A stretch of DNA of 64,000 nt from Amblyornis subalaris (Eukaryota > Chordata > Aves > Passeriformes > Ptilonorhynchidae): contig JACAXG010000262.1 in NCBI GenBank assembly GCA_018881555.1, positions 376,665-440,664 on the forward strand, written 5' to 3'. The notes beneath the pieces were generated by a model that saw only the letters and a program-made list of their open reading frames with translations, did no database searches and was not told the DNA's origin. How positions within the stretch are numbered: the first letter of the stretch is position 1; the number at the start of each line of letters is the position of its first letter. The translations under genes were made by a program, and so were the position numbers. This document shows, piece by piece, positions 10,201 through 22,200 of this stretch.

Positions 10201-13200
10201 GAGCCAGGTCAGGGGCCTCGTGGGCCCCGGGGTGTGTCCGTGATCCGGGGCTTTGAGCACAAGTGGGGCTGGACCTGCCGCTCCCCATCCCTGCTCCCAG
10301 ATCGCTTCTCCTTCCTGTGCTCGCGTCTCAGCTTCCCGGGCCGGAGAATTTCCTGCTGCTGGAGATGGATAATGCTGATGTCAGGCTTTGCCTCCCATCC
10401 GCATCTCCCGGGGAAGCTGAGCCGATTCCCGGCTCCTTGGGCTCTCCCAGCTCGCACCCNCTGGCAGGGGCAGCGCCCGGCTGGATCCAGAGGCCGTTTG
10501 TGGGAGGATCCCTGATCCAGGGTCCCCGCGTGGACGGCAGCACCATTCCCAGGGATCCAGAGCCGCCGGGACGGGCCCTGGCAGCCGCCAGCCCCCGGTG
10601 CGTGGCCAGGCCCGGCGGTGAGACGCTGGTATGCGAGATGTAAACTCAATCCCAAAGTTTAGATTACAGCCCTGCGAAAAACATCAGCTCCCCTAAATGG
10701 AGCCCAGATGGTGGCGGAAGCCTCGACGCTGCCGAGGGCCAGGAATTGCAGGAACCGAGCGAGCAAAGGGCCCGGGGGCCGTGGGGGAGGGAGAGGAAGG
10801 GAGAGGAAGGGAGGTGGGGTTACGGCATCGAGGGTCAGCTCCTCACCCAGGCTGGCTCGTCCTCCTCGTCCCCTGGAAAACAACCGGGCATGACAAAAGT
10901 CTCCCGAGTTGCATCACTGGGAGCGCAGCCTTTCCAAAGCTGGGGCTTCCCACAGCGCTGGGCTCGTGGTCATCCAAGGCTGGTCTGGGGCTGTGAGCAC
11001 ACACGGGAGCTCTGCTCTCCAGAGCTCTGCTGTCCCAGAGCTCTGCTCTCCAGAGCTCTGCTCTCCAGAACTCTGCTCTCCAGAGCTCTGCTGTCCCAGA
11101 GCTCTCCTCTCCCAGAGCTCTGCCAGAGCAGGAGTTTCCCAGCAGCCTCATCCAGGCAGGTCCAGAGCCTCCGGGGCAAGGGGCGAGCAGGAGCTGGGGA
11201 TGGAGCCTGGGTTGTGTCCGAGGAGCTGCCCCAGGATCTGGGGACAGGCTGGGGGAGCCCGGCTGTGACTCAGTGTCCCGCTCCTGGGAAAAAAGCCAAC
11301 GTCCCAGGGCAGTGGGGGGCAGGCTGGGAGCTCCTTCCCCCCCNTGCTGCAGGCACAACTCCTTCTGGGAAGTGAGAGGACCTTAGAGATGTCTGGGAGG
11401 GTTGGACCCGGGAAGATGGAGATCTCCAGATGCTCTGGTGGTGTGGGAGCAGGTTATTCCCATTATTCCGTTCCCTGGCCTGCAGCAGGGACCTGCTCTC
11501 CGGGTCCAGCATGGATGGACTGGGAGATTTCCCTGGAGGCTCTGGCCATGCTGGATGGGCATTGGGAAGAGCTGAGTTAATTGTCCCCTCTGGCCTGGAG
11601 GGGTGAGGGGGCAAGAGGTGAGGGGTTTACATAGAAATTGGGGCTCTTCTGAGGTCGTTCTGTCAAGGGAACTTGGGGAAGACCCCAAAAACACCCAGGT
11701 AGGATCAGCGCTCCTCTGTTAGGGCCCCACTCCATTCTCCCTCCTCTGCCCTTCCCACACTTCCCTCCCTGCCCCTCCTGGGAAGAGCTGCTGCATTTCA
11801 GTGCCACCAGCTTGGGTGGTGACAGGGATGGGGCTGAGGTGGGCAGAGGGCAGGAGGGATGGAGAGGAGCAGGGACACTCCTGAGCCAGGGCTGAGCTCG
11901 GCCCCACGCCGCTGCCCTTGGAGGAAGGCCCTGGAGAGAGCTCTGTGTGCAGGAGCCACACACCCCTCCCCTGGAGATAAGTTTGTGCGCAGACACAGCT
12001 CAGGATAAACACCCAGCAAGGCAAACGTCCCAGTCGGGCACCTGTAGGGCCACGGAGCACCTGTAGGGCCATGGAGCACCTGTAGGGACACAGAGCACCT
12101 GTAGGGCCATGGAGCACCTTTAGGGACACGCAGCACCTGCGGCCGTGCCTGTTCCCCCGCGGGGCAGAGCTGGACTCGCTGCAGTGAGCCCCTGGGTCTG
12201 GGGTGAGCAGCAACCCAAGGAACCCTGTGGTGACAGCAGGAGCCTTGCAGAGAGTCAGGCATCAGCTCTGTGCTCCTTGTTTTCCGTGTAGCTAAATGCA
12301 GCAAGTGAATGTTGATCCTCTTAACCTTCTACCGAAACCTTCCCAGGCTTTGGTCTGGAAGATGAAGAGCACAGAGTGGGTGGTCTGTGGTACAAATGCT
12401 CCTGCTGGGGAGGCAGCTGAGCAGTGAAGGTGTTCCTGCAGCTCATCCCCCGGTCCTCCTCTGCAGGAGGATCTGCAGGACTCTCCGTGCCCCCGGCTGG
12501 TTCTGTGGGTGGAGGTTCGTCTGTCACGGATCCACAACTTCCATGTCCGTGAGCAGGAGCGGAGCCGTGGGGAGGGAGGTGATGCTGCTCCTGCCTCGGT
12601 GGCCGTGCTGCAGCCCTCCAAAATCCCTGCAGGGTTGAGCCTCCACCGAGGCTGCGCTTTTGGGAGGTGCCAGAAAGCATCGGGTAGGAGTAAGGAGTTG
12701 GGACATGAGGTGGGAGTAAGGAAGTGGGACATCAGGTGGGAGTAAGGACTCGTGACTCTCTTATGGTCTTGATGCAGTGGCAGCACTCCCCACTTCAGAG
12801 AAGGCAGTGACTGAAAAAGACTCGAAACTGCAAGAAAGTAGGACCTGCCTTGCAGGGAGAGGTGATGGTGAACCAGGCTGGTTGGTTGGGCAAGGGAGAC
12901 TCGAGGCCTCGGCTCCTTTGGCAGCCACAGCAGAGCAGGATGTGTTGGAGGCAGAGGTTGAGTTGTGGTTTCTGCGCTGGCCTCGTCCATCCTGTGTGAA
13001 CAATCCTGGCCACGCCACATCTGATCACTGCTCGTGTCAAATCCCAGCACCAGGGAGTCCCTGGAGGAGCGTCTGGAGTCGGCTCCGGCCCCGGCCGGGG
13101 CTCCTCGGGTCTCGTTGGCGGTTCCTGCCGGGCTCCTTGGCTGCTCCCTGTGTGCCGAGGTGTGGGTTTGTGTCAGCGCCGGTGACGAGCCCTGGAGAGA

Positions 13201-16200
13201 TCCGTCAGGAGCAGGGAGCCGGGAGGGTTTGTGGTGTTTTTCCCGTGGTGGGACCTCGCTGTCGGGCTGGGCTCTGCGGGGTGTCTGCGGGGCTGAGTCA
13301 CGGGCACGGTGCTGGGGCTGGATCGGTGCTGGGAATGAGAGATGGGGCTGGGCGGGGGGGGGTGGGTGCTGGCACGGGGGGGACGTTGGCTCTGCCACAG
13401 CCACGGCCAGAACCAGCCCAGCCCCACACGGACGTGTCCGGGGCGCTGTGCCAGGAGAGGGTGGAGGGTGTGTCTGGGAGGGGCGCCGGGTGTGGGATGG
13501 GTGCTGGCACATCTGGAGGTGGGACAGAGAAACTTGCAGAAGGATTTGTGGGCTCGGCCTGGTTGGAGCTGGGGCGTGGGCTGGATCTGCACAGATCTGT
13601 CTCCCTCCTCCTGCTGGATCTGCACGGATCTGTCCCCCTCCTCCTGCTGGATCTGCACAGATCCACGTCCTCCCCACTCCTGCTGCCGGAGCAGATCCTT
13701 GCAAAACCCCGCCGCATTCCCTCTGTCCACGTGGCTTCCGTGGTCATCCCCTCGCAGCAGCTCTTGCACATTCCTGACCCTGGGAATGAGAGATGAGGCT
13801 TGGCTGGAGCTCTTCCCCCACTGACCAACTGGTCTGACCCCGCCAGCCCAGTTCAGAGGAGAGGTTCCCATTTCCATGCTGGCCACATCAGCCNGTGGAT
13901 CTCACAGTCATGAAGATGGGACACCCCAGATAAAGATCTCTGGGATGACCAAAGCTCCCAAAGTGACATCTCGTTACAAAACCTGGTAGTTTGATTTTGT
14001 CAGATTATCCTAATTAATGGCAGGAACACTCTGACTTAACGTTGGCTTCATGGCAGGGAGGAGGAATCCCACCCCAGAGGTCTGGCTGGGAATTGTGGCT
14101 TTCATGCAGGAAAAAAGAGCTCCGTGAGGCACAGACTGAGAAGGGAATTGGGTTTGGGGCTGGGTCGGTGGATTTAAACTCGGAGTGGGGCAGGGGGGCT
14201 CTGGGAGGGTTTGTGCAGCTCGAGGCTGCTCCTGGCTCGGGCTCCGGCTCTGGCAGGGCTGGGCTGGGCTGAGAGGGGCGGCCAAGCAGCTGGAGAGGAG
14301 GTGCAGCTCCGGGAGCCGGGCCTGCCAGAGCTGATGTCTCTGGGAAGATTCAGATGTTTTATCTCGCTGCAGTCGTGGCCTCCTCGGGGCCGTGCGAGGC
14401 AGGGGCTGCGCTCGCTCCCTCCCTGCTCCAGCCCCCGCCGCTCACCCTGGGAGCTCCTCCACCTCTGCCGGAGCAGGAGTTCTCCCGGGCGCTGCTCCAC
14501 GTCTGCAGCAGGGAGCCACAGGGATCTGAGGATGCAGCCACAGCCCCTCCAGAGCCTGTCCCCATGTCCCCTGGAGTGTCACTGACCCTCGTGCGCTCGC
14601 GGAGCCAAGTGAGCTCCCGGCTCCCCGTCTTTCCCTCCGGCAGCAGCCACAGGCCCCTTCCCCATCCCACACGGTTTTCCCCGGGCTGCAGGTGCCCTGG
14701 CAGCGGGATACCAGGGCAGAGCTCCCGGGCAGAGCTCCCTGCCAGGGCTCTGGGGGTGGATAGACCAGCTTTTCTCCTTCCCTTATCACCCCGAGCTTCG
14801 GGAGCAGGGAAGCTGCGGCATCACTGCCGAGCACGAAAGGGCTTTTCAGTTCTGGCAGCAAAGGGAGAGCATCAGGAATCCTGGAATCATTAAGGCTGGA
14901 AAAGGCCTCCAAGATCATCGAGTCCAGCCTTTGAAGAGCTGCAATGGCCGCAGAGGGACCACCTGAGAGAGCACAGGAGGTTGGCAGCAAACAGGGATGA
15001 GGGAAGAAAGGGCCAACTGATGTTGAAACCCCGGGAAGGGGAGAGGTTTTGCTGCAGAGAGGTGGAAAATAATATGGAAGCACGGGAATGGTTTCCATCC
15101 AGGGAACCCTCCTCCATCATCATCCTTCTCCCAGCCCTGGTGAGTTTTCAGGATCTTGAGGGAAGAGTTTGGGTCTGGTTTTGCAGAAGGGCTGGGAGGA
15201 GCTCTGGGATGCTCAAAACCAGNGAAGTTTTAAGAGCAGATTTACAGAGCAANCTAAAATTGTTCTTCTTGTCTCTTCTTCCGTGGTGTCTCTTAAATCT
15301 TCTTGAGAAAGTTTTTAATTGAAACGCACCACATTCAAAAATAATCCCAGGTGTGAGTGGAGTCTGTCCCAGTTCAGCTGGAAACGTTCAGCAAAGTGGT
15401 GAAGTTTTGCCAAATTCTCCCCAAGACAGAGGGGTTTAGGTTTGGGTGTTGTAGCAAATTAGGGGAACTGTGAATACAGTTGTCTCTGTGGAGGTTTAGG
15501 TTGGATATTGGGAAAAGTCTCTTCCCACAGAGGGTGGTGGGGCACTGAACAGGCTCCCCAGGGAATGGTCATGGCCCCAACCCTGCCAGAGCTCCCAGGG
15601 ACAGGATGGGATTGTTGGGGTGTCTGTGCAGGGCCAGGGGTTGGACTGGATGATCCTTGTGGGTCCCTTCCCACTCAGAAGATTCTGTGATTCTGGGATT
15701 CTATGAAAACATTTGTTCCTGAAATTGGAGTCATTCCTGGGATTGCAACACCCAGGCTGTGTTTCCAATTAATCTGCTGAAGTCGTCATGTATTTCCAAG
15801 TGCATTGGCTCAGCAGAGAGAAATCTGGCGTTGGCTCCGGGCTGAAATGCCAGCTGGGATGTGCACGGAATGAAATGAGGGAATGGCCCCGGGGGCTGGC
15901 CCAGGGCACCTGGCCCGGGATCACCGAGGGGCTCCGGCGGAGGGGGGGATGTGGGAGAGGGCAGAGCAGCCTCCTCCTGGGAATGGAACTGCTTGCAATA
16001 GTTGTTGAGTTACTCTCGGGTTTTTCCCGCCTGGTTTCCTTCTGTTTCTGGGTGTGTGTTTTGTTTTGTTTTGGGGAGAAGGGGAGGGGGTGCAGGAGTT
16101 GTGCTCTGTGCGTTCCTTGTGCCGGCAGGAGGGGATCGGTGGCCCCGGCAGGAACAGGGGGAGATGTCCGGGATGATGGAGTGACCCCTCCAGCCCAGCT

Positions 16201-19200
16201 CCTCCCAGGCCCTCCCGGGGGTGCTCCTGGCCCTGGTGAGGGCTGGAGCCGGAGGTTTGGTTTGGTTTGGTTTGGTTTGGTTTGGTTTGGTTTGGTTTGG
16301 TTTGGGAGGGCAGTGGTCCCTGTGGTGCTCTGGGTCAGTGTCAGGGTTTGGAGCCTGCAGAGCCGCCTTGGTTTGGGATCCTGGATCCTGGTGCTGCATC
16401 CCCACGTCAGAGCCCTCTCCAGGGAGCTGCTGCAAGGACAGACATCCCCTCGCCGGGGGATTTTCCCCTCCTTTGCAGCAGAGCCAGGATTCCCGCCTGG
16501 AGCTGGACGTGACCCTACCGCATTCCTCGCACCTCCCGTGGGATTTTCTGAGGAATAGGGCTGGATCTGGAGCCGGGTCCCAGCTGGGTGGGAGCAGCCC
16601 CGTGCTCTGAGCACAAACACTCACGGACAGGCCGGGCTTGCGTAGAAATCTGCCCTTTCCAAGAACGAGGTTCAGGCTGAGGCCCCCCCTCCCTCTGGAG
16701 CCAGGGGGGAAGGGGTCGGGAACAGGGAAGGGGACGGGAGCAGGGAAGGAGGACAGGAGCAGGGAAGTGGGACGGGAGCAGAGAAGGGGATGGGGACGTT
16801 CAGAGGGTCTCCTGCACCGGGGTCCCCGGTGACTTTTCCCTTTAGGGAGAACCCTGTGNGCTGCTTCTGGAACAGGAATGTGCCAGCTGCTGGGAGCTTT
16901 GGGAACCAGAGCAGGGATGGGGTTTTCCTGCTGCAGCACTTCCTTGGGAGCTGGAGAGCGTTCAGCAAGGACGGTGGTGACAAGACCACTCCCAAACTGG
17001 ATCGGGGCCGTTCCCATCCGCGAGGGCAGCGCCAGGGCAGCGCGTTCCTCGCTGGGAGTGTCGTGCAAGCCTGAGCACCCTCCTCGAGCCCGACATCCAC
17101 AACAAAACCCCAGGGAAGCCGGGAGAGGAGGGGGAAGGCGAGTTTTCCACGGATGTGTAATGCTGCAGTGCGTCAACATCGCGGATTTCAGGATTCTGCT
17201 CTAACTTTCCGAGTTCCAAACAGAGCTCTCCCATGTGCCTGTGTTAGCAGAGGTCTCTGCTGGGCCGTTTTTCAGCAGGGAGGATGTCATCGTTCTATAT
17301 TTGCTTGCAGGACAATAATCCTGATGGTTTCTATTTTTAGCCCGTCAGCGGGGCAGAAATGCACTTGGGAATGTTCCGGGAGCGGAGCAGCCCCGGCACG
17401 GCCGGGCCTTGGGAGCCACCAGCGGCTCGGAGAGGGCCTGGCCCCACTTTGGGGCAGGTGAGGAGAGGCCAGGCTGAGCTGGGAGGGTCCCCCTGCTCCG
17501 AGGGGCTCCGGGGGTGATGGCAGGAGCGAGGATGTGTGGCATTGTCCATCCTCCTCTTGCTCCCCTTTTCCTCTGGAAGAGTTTGTGGGTCTGACGTGTT
17601 GCCGACCCTGTGATGCTCATTCAGGTGATCCCAGTCCTGCAATCCCAGCTCAGGCCCTAAAAGCACCTCAAACCTTTAAAATATGTATGGTTTGGGGGTT
17701 TTTTTAAAGAAAAACAGTTTCTGTCACCACCTTGATGGTGCAGAAGGGCTGCAAGCGATAACCTGCCTTCCAAAAGCCCTCAGAAACGGGAGGTGAGTAC
17801 CAAAACTACCAAAACTGGCACCGGTTTGAGGCTCAGTCCCAAATTCGGGGACTGATGGATGAGTTTGCGTGGTTCTGCCCCTGCCCCCCGCCTCGCTCGG
17901 CTGCCGTCAGCAGCGTCCCGGCCAGGCCGGGCTTGCGTGGGTCCTGCAGGGTGTTCCAGCTGCTGACGCGTGCGGAGCAGCCCGAACTCGTGCACCTCCC
18001 ATCTGGAGCAGAAGACCGGGATTTAGGGCGGAACCAGCTCCCCAGGGGCTTCGGGCTGGGTCCGGAGAAAGCGTCTGCTGCCATCTGGGTGTTCTGGGTG
18101 TTCCTCTGCAGTGGAAAATCCCGCCGGTGCTGGGGGTGGGTTTTGTGGTGTGGTGGAGTCTCTGGGTCCCCAGGCCGGGCGGTGACCGCGGCGTGTCCGC
18201 GGCAGCCGGCGGATTTCGGATTGACCCCGGGCTTCGTGTGGGGTCCCGGGTGCGGGTGGAGCCTGGGCCCTGGACGGGGCGGCAGGTTGGTGTTTGGGGC
18301 TGGGCCTTGGGGCGCAGGGGGGGTTTTGGCTCTGCCGTGCCGGGGGTGCGGCTGCCCGGGCTGGTCCCAGCCGGACAATGGGCGGAAGCCGGGACCGCGC
18401 GCAGCTCCCGCGGCCGCTGCTGCTCCTCCCGGGCTATTTCCATCACATTGTCCCGGGCGGAGGAAGGATGTTTCCAGCCTTCTTCCTTTCTGCCTCAAAG
18501 GGACGTGGGGCGGGGAGGCAGAGGAGGGGATTTGTTGTGCAAGAGGCACAATCGCTGCTCCCCGAAGCTCCTCCCGCTGCGCCCAGCTCAGGGGGTGATG
18601 CCAAGCGGCCGGAGGTGTCCCCGANGTGTCCCCTCCTCTGTTTGGCAGGGGACATGCAGCTCATCTTGTGTCCGCCTGGCAGCCAGTGGGCTCAGGTGTG
18701 TCCCCTCACGGGCCCGGAGCTCCTTCTGCCCCGTGGACACACAGACACGGCCGGACACACAGAGATGCTGCTGCCTCCACACCCCCGTTCCCAGTGATGC
18801 TGCTGGGAGGTTGCTGGAGCTCAGTGTGAGGTGTTTTGGGAAGGCACAGTGGGATCCTGGTGTTAGAGGTGCCCTGGGCTTTGTGTCGTGGTGGGGATAT
18901 CAAGGAGGGGCTGTGGGGGTGGGAGGACAATCCCCGATCCCTCGATTGCCTCTGGCAGAAGTGTGAGGTGGGGCAAGGGAATGGGAAGGTCACCTCTTGC
19001 TTTGTGATGGAGAAATATGGCCACAAAAGGGGGTTCTGGCTTTTTTGGGATGTTTTTAGTGTGGGCAGGGCTCTGATGNTGGCAGAGAAATGCTGCAAAG
19101 TCCCTCCTGTGTTTTTGCCAGGCTCCCACTGCTGTGGCTGGGCAAAGCTGAGGCTCCTCACGGTGCTGGAGGAGGCCGAGCTCCCACGTGCCAGGAAGTG

Positions 19201-22200
19201 AAAGTAGAACTAATTAAGATGGGAAATGATCTCAATTTGTTCTGGCTAAACCCCTTTAGCACCAGTAAACCCCAAAGATCTGAAGCAAAGATCTTGGTCG
19301 GGGCACGGCCGCACCTCTGCCGTCGCTCCGAGGCGCCTGTGACGCATCTCGGAGGGTTTGTCTGAGTGGCAGAGTTTTACCAGTTCGGCTGGGCTGGTTG
19401 TGGCTTCCTGGTAGCAGCCAGACTGGGAAGTGCCCATCTCTCCCTGACCTGGATCCCAGCTGAGCCGGGATCATCCTGGGACAGCCAGAAGAGTCCAAAT
19501 CCAGCTCTCACATGTGCTGGCGCTGAGTCTGCCCTGGGACAGCTCCAGCTGATTTTTCCACAGGGGAGCAGCAAGCTTTAAGGATCCCTTTTGGCTTTTT
19601 CCTGTGTCCCGGAGTGGATGGGGCTGGAGTGGGTCTGTTTTATTCTCCTCAAATATCATCCACCGTGCATGNTCCCCATCACGTGCCACCCCAGGAGCAC
19701 CCTCCCTACCCCACTCCAGAGCTTCCTGGCAAATCCCAGCGCTGGGGCCAGACCGTACGACCTGCCAGGAACACTGGGAGCTCCCNGATTTTGCTGCTGA
19801 CAGGAGGGGTCCGGCAGTGCCAGGGCGATGGAGCAAGGACTTGGCTCTTTGTGTGAGGGAAAACGCGGATGAGCTGCGGCCTCGTGACGGCCCCGTTGGC
19901 CCCCAGGGTTTGGGGTGACGACCTGCCCGGGTGTCCCGCGCAGTTTAAACCTTCTCGATGTTTTGGCCACGCACGCCCTGTTGCGTCGGCCCCGCGTGGG
20001 GTCCACGAGGGAGGAGGGATCGCCTGGAAAGAGGTGGGGATTGGGCCCTTCTGCCTTGTCCTTCCTTCTCCCGGGGATGGTGGCTGTGGGCATGGAGAAG
20101 GCAGAGGAGCAGCAGGTCTGTAACCAGCTTAGAAATGATGCTGGAGGAGCTGCTGCAATGAAATTCCACTTTAGGTTGGGGTGGAAGCTTTTCCCCACGT
20201 TTTTAAAATCCGAGCGAGCGGGGGTGGCAGTTTCCTCACGGTCTGTCCTACTGCGGTTCCCGTTCGCAAAGGGGACTGGGTCTGGTGCTCGTCTCCAGGC
20301 AAAGGGGGTTGGAATGGGCACACCTGGGAGCAGGGCTGGAATTGTGGGCCGGACGCTGATGCACCGCAGCTTCCCCCGACAGACCTCGGCGTTTCCACCT
20401 GCTGCTGCTGCCCGGCTGCCAACACCCGCCCGAGCCCACGCAAAACCTCCCTGTTTATTTTGTCTAAAAGCAAAATATCCCCCAGAGGGGCAGGGGGGAG
20501 GGATGCCCGCTCTGGCTTAATTGCACTTAATGAGCCTGATGGGGCCGGCTGCCAGCCAGGGCTCTGCCAAGGCAGAACTCGCCCGTGAGAACTGCAAGGG
20601 TGTGGCGGCGGCCGCGCCTGGGATCGGGGATCCGGGAGCTCTGGGGCCGCGGGACTGCTCTTCCCACGGCCTCGGTGGGCACAGGCACCCCGAGGGCTCG
20701 GAGGGGCGCGATGCCGTCCATGGGTGAGTGTCCAGGCGGGGGGGGCGTCCCTGCGGGCACAGGGGTCTGGCACAGACGGGTTTGTGGGAGGGCACCTGGA
20801 GCATCTCCCGTCCGGAGCGGGCTCCGTGGGCTGGGTCCAGCTGACGTCGCAGTGTGTGCCCGGGCCTTTGGTTGCNGAGTGAGCTTTGAGGGCCTGGATG
20901 TGTCTGGGATTCTGCTGAACTCACACCAGCTCTGATCCTGAGAGGTCTCGAGGGCTCGAACCCCGACCTGAGCGCCGATTCCTCGGTGTCCGAGACCACT
21001 GCTGCCCCGGGCTCGACAGGGGTTCCTCTGCTGATTCCTTTTCCTTTTCCCCCGTATCCCAGCAGCTCGGCAGCAGGATCAGCCCCTCTTTCTGGGTTAA
21101 ACCCCCAGGGCAGTGTTGCTCCATGCGTGTGGAGCTCTCACACACCCACCCACCGCGCCCTTGGTCCTGTGCTCTGCCGCCCTCATCCTCGGCCTCCTCC
21201 AAGACTTCTCCGTGCTTTTCCCTGGGCTTTTCCTGGGCCATGTGTAGGACTCTGGGTCCTCCTGGTTTCTTCACCCCCCGCACTTCACACCAGAAATCCT
21301 GCCTGGTTGCCTTTCCCGTGCTGTTTCTTGTAGCTTCTCCATCCCGGATGGAATTCCCCGGCTCCAGCATCTGCCCCAGCTGCCTGCAAGCACCAGCACC
21401 AACCCAGGTTTGTCCCGGGGTGGCTGTCCCTGGTGTCCCCGTGGCGTGGATCCCTGCATCCAGGCAGGTTTCATCCTCCTCTGCATTGAGGATTTGACAC
21501 CTGCGCCTTTCCCGGCTTCAGATGCCAACCCTGAGCTGTCCCAGCTCCTTCCCAAGCCCCCGGGGAGGGGAGGCAGTGCCAGACAGGCCCGTGGGGAAGG
21601 GCACCAGAAGAGTGTTTGTGCAGGAAACTGAAAATGTTGCGGCTTCCTCCCTCTGACAGAAATAACTCTCACCCCGAGCCCAGGTCTGCGCCCTGGGGAG
21701 CTCCTCGGTGGCTCCTTCCCAGACACCTGAGGGGCAGCACGGGGCAGGTTTGGGGTGAGCCCCGGCGGGGCCCTTGCTGGTGGTGGTTGAGCAGTCTGAG
21801 GACTGCATAGGGAGTTGAATCTGTGCCTCTTTCCCTGGGATGCCCCTTGTACAGCTGGGGCTGCCCGTGCTTCTCCCAGCTCCTTCTGCTTGTTCTGGGC
21901 CTGGGTGTTTTTTTCTTAAATTTTCTTTTCGTGACCGACTCTGCCCTCCAGCCCAGCCCTGGACCTTGACCAGCGTTTGCCAAAGGGATTTCCTTCCCTG
22001 CAGCTCGCAGGGAGGCTCTAATTAACGGGCAGGTCGCCTTGAGCAGCCACTTGCCGGGAGCGGGTATTGTGAGATTCCAGCTTTTTGTCTCGGCACTTCC
22101 AGATCAAGCACGAAACCACTCCGGGCAGCGCTGAGCGTTCCCCGGGGGTTTGTGACTCAAGCTGGGCTCTTGCACGCAGCAATTAAAAGAATAAATCCGT

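Noticed and set aside
12292..13704. 470-codon open frame on the - strand
   Set aside because: Low-complexity Pro/Ser-rich, built partly from the 33-bp tandem repeat, with no domain and no splice context.
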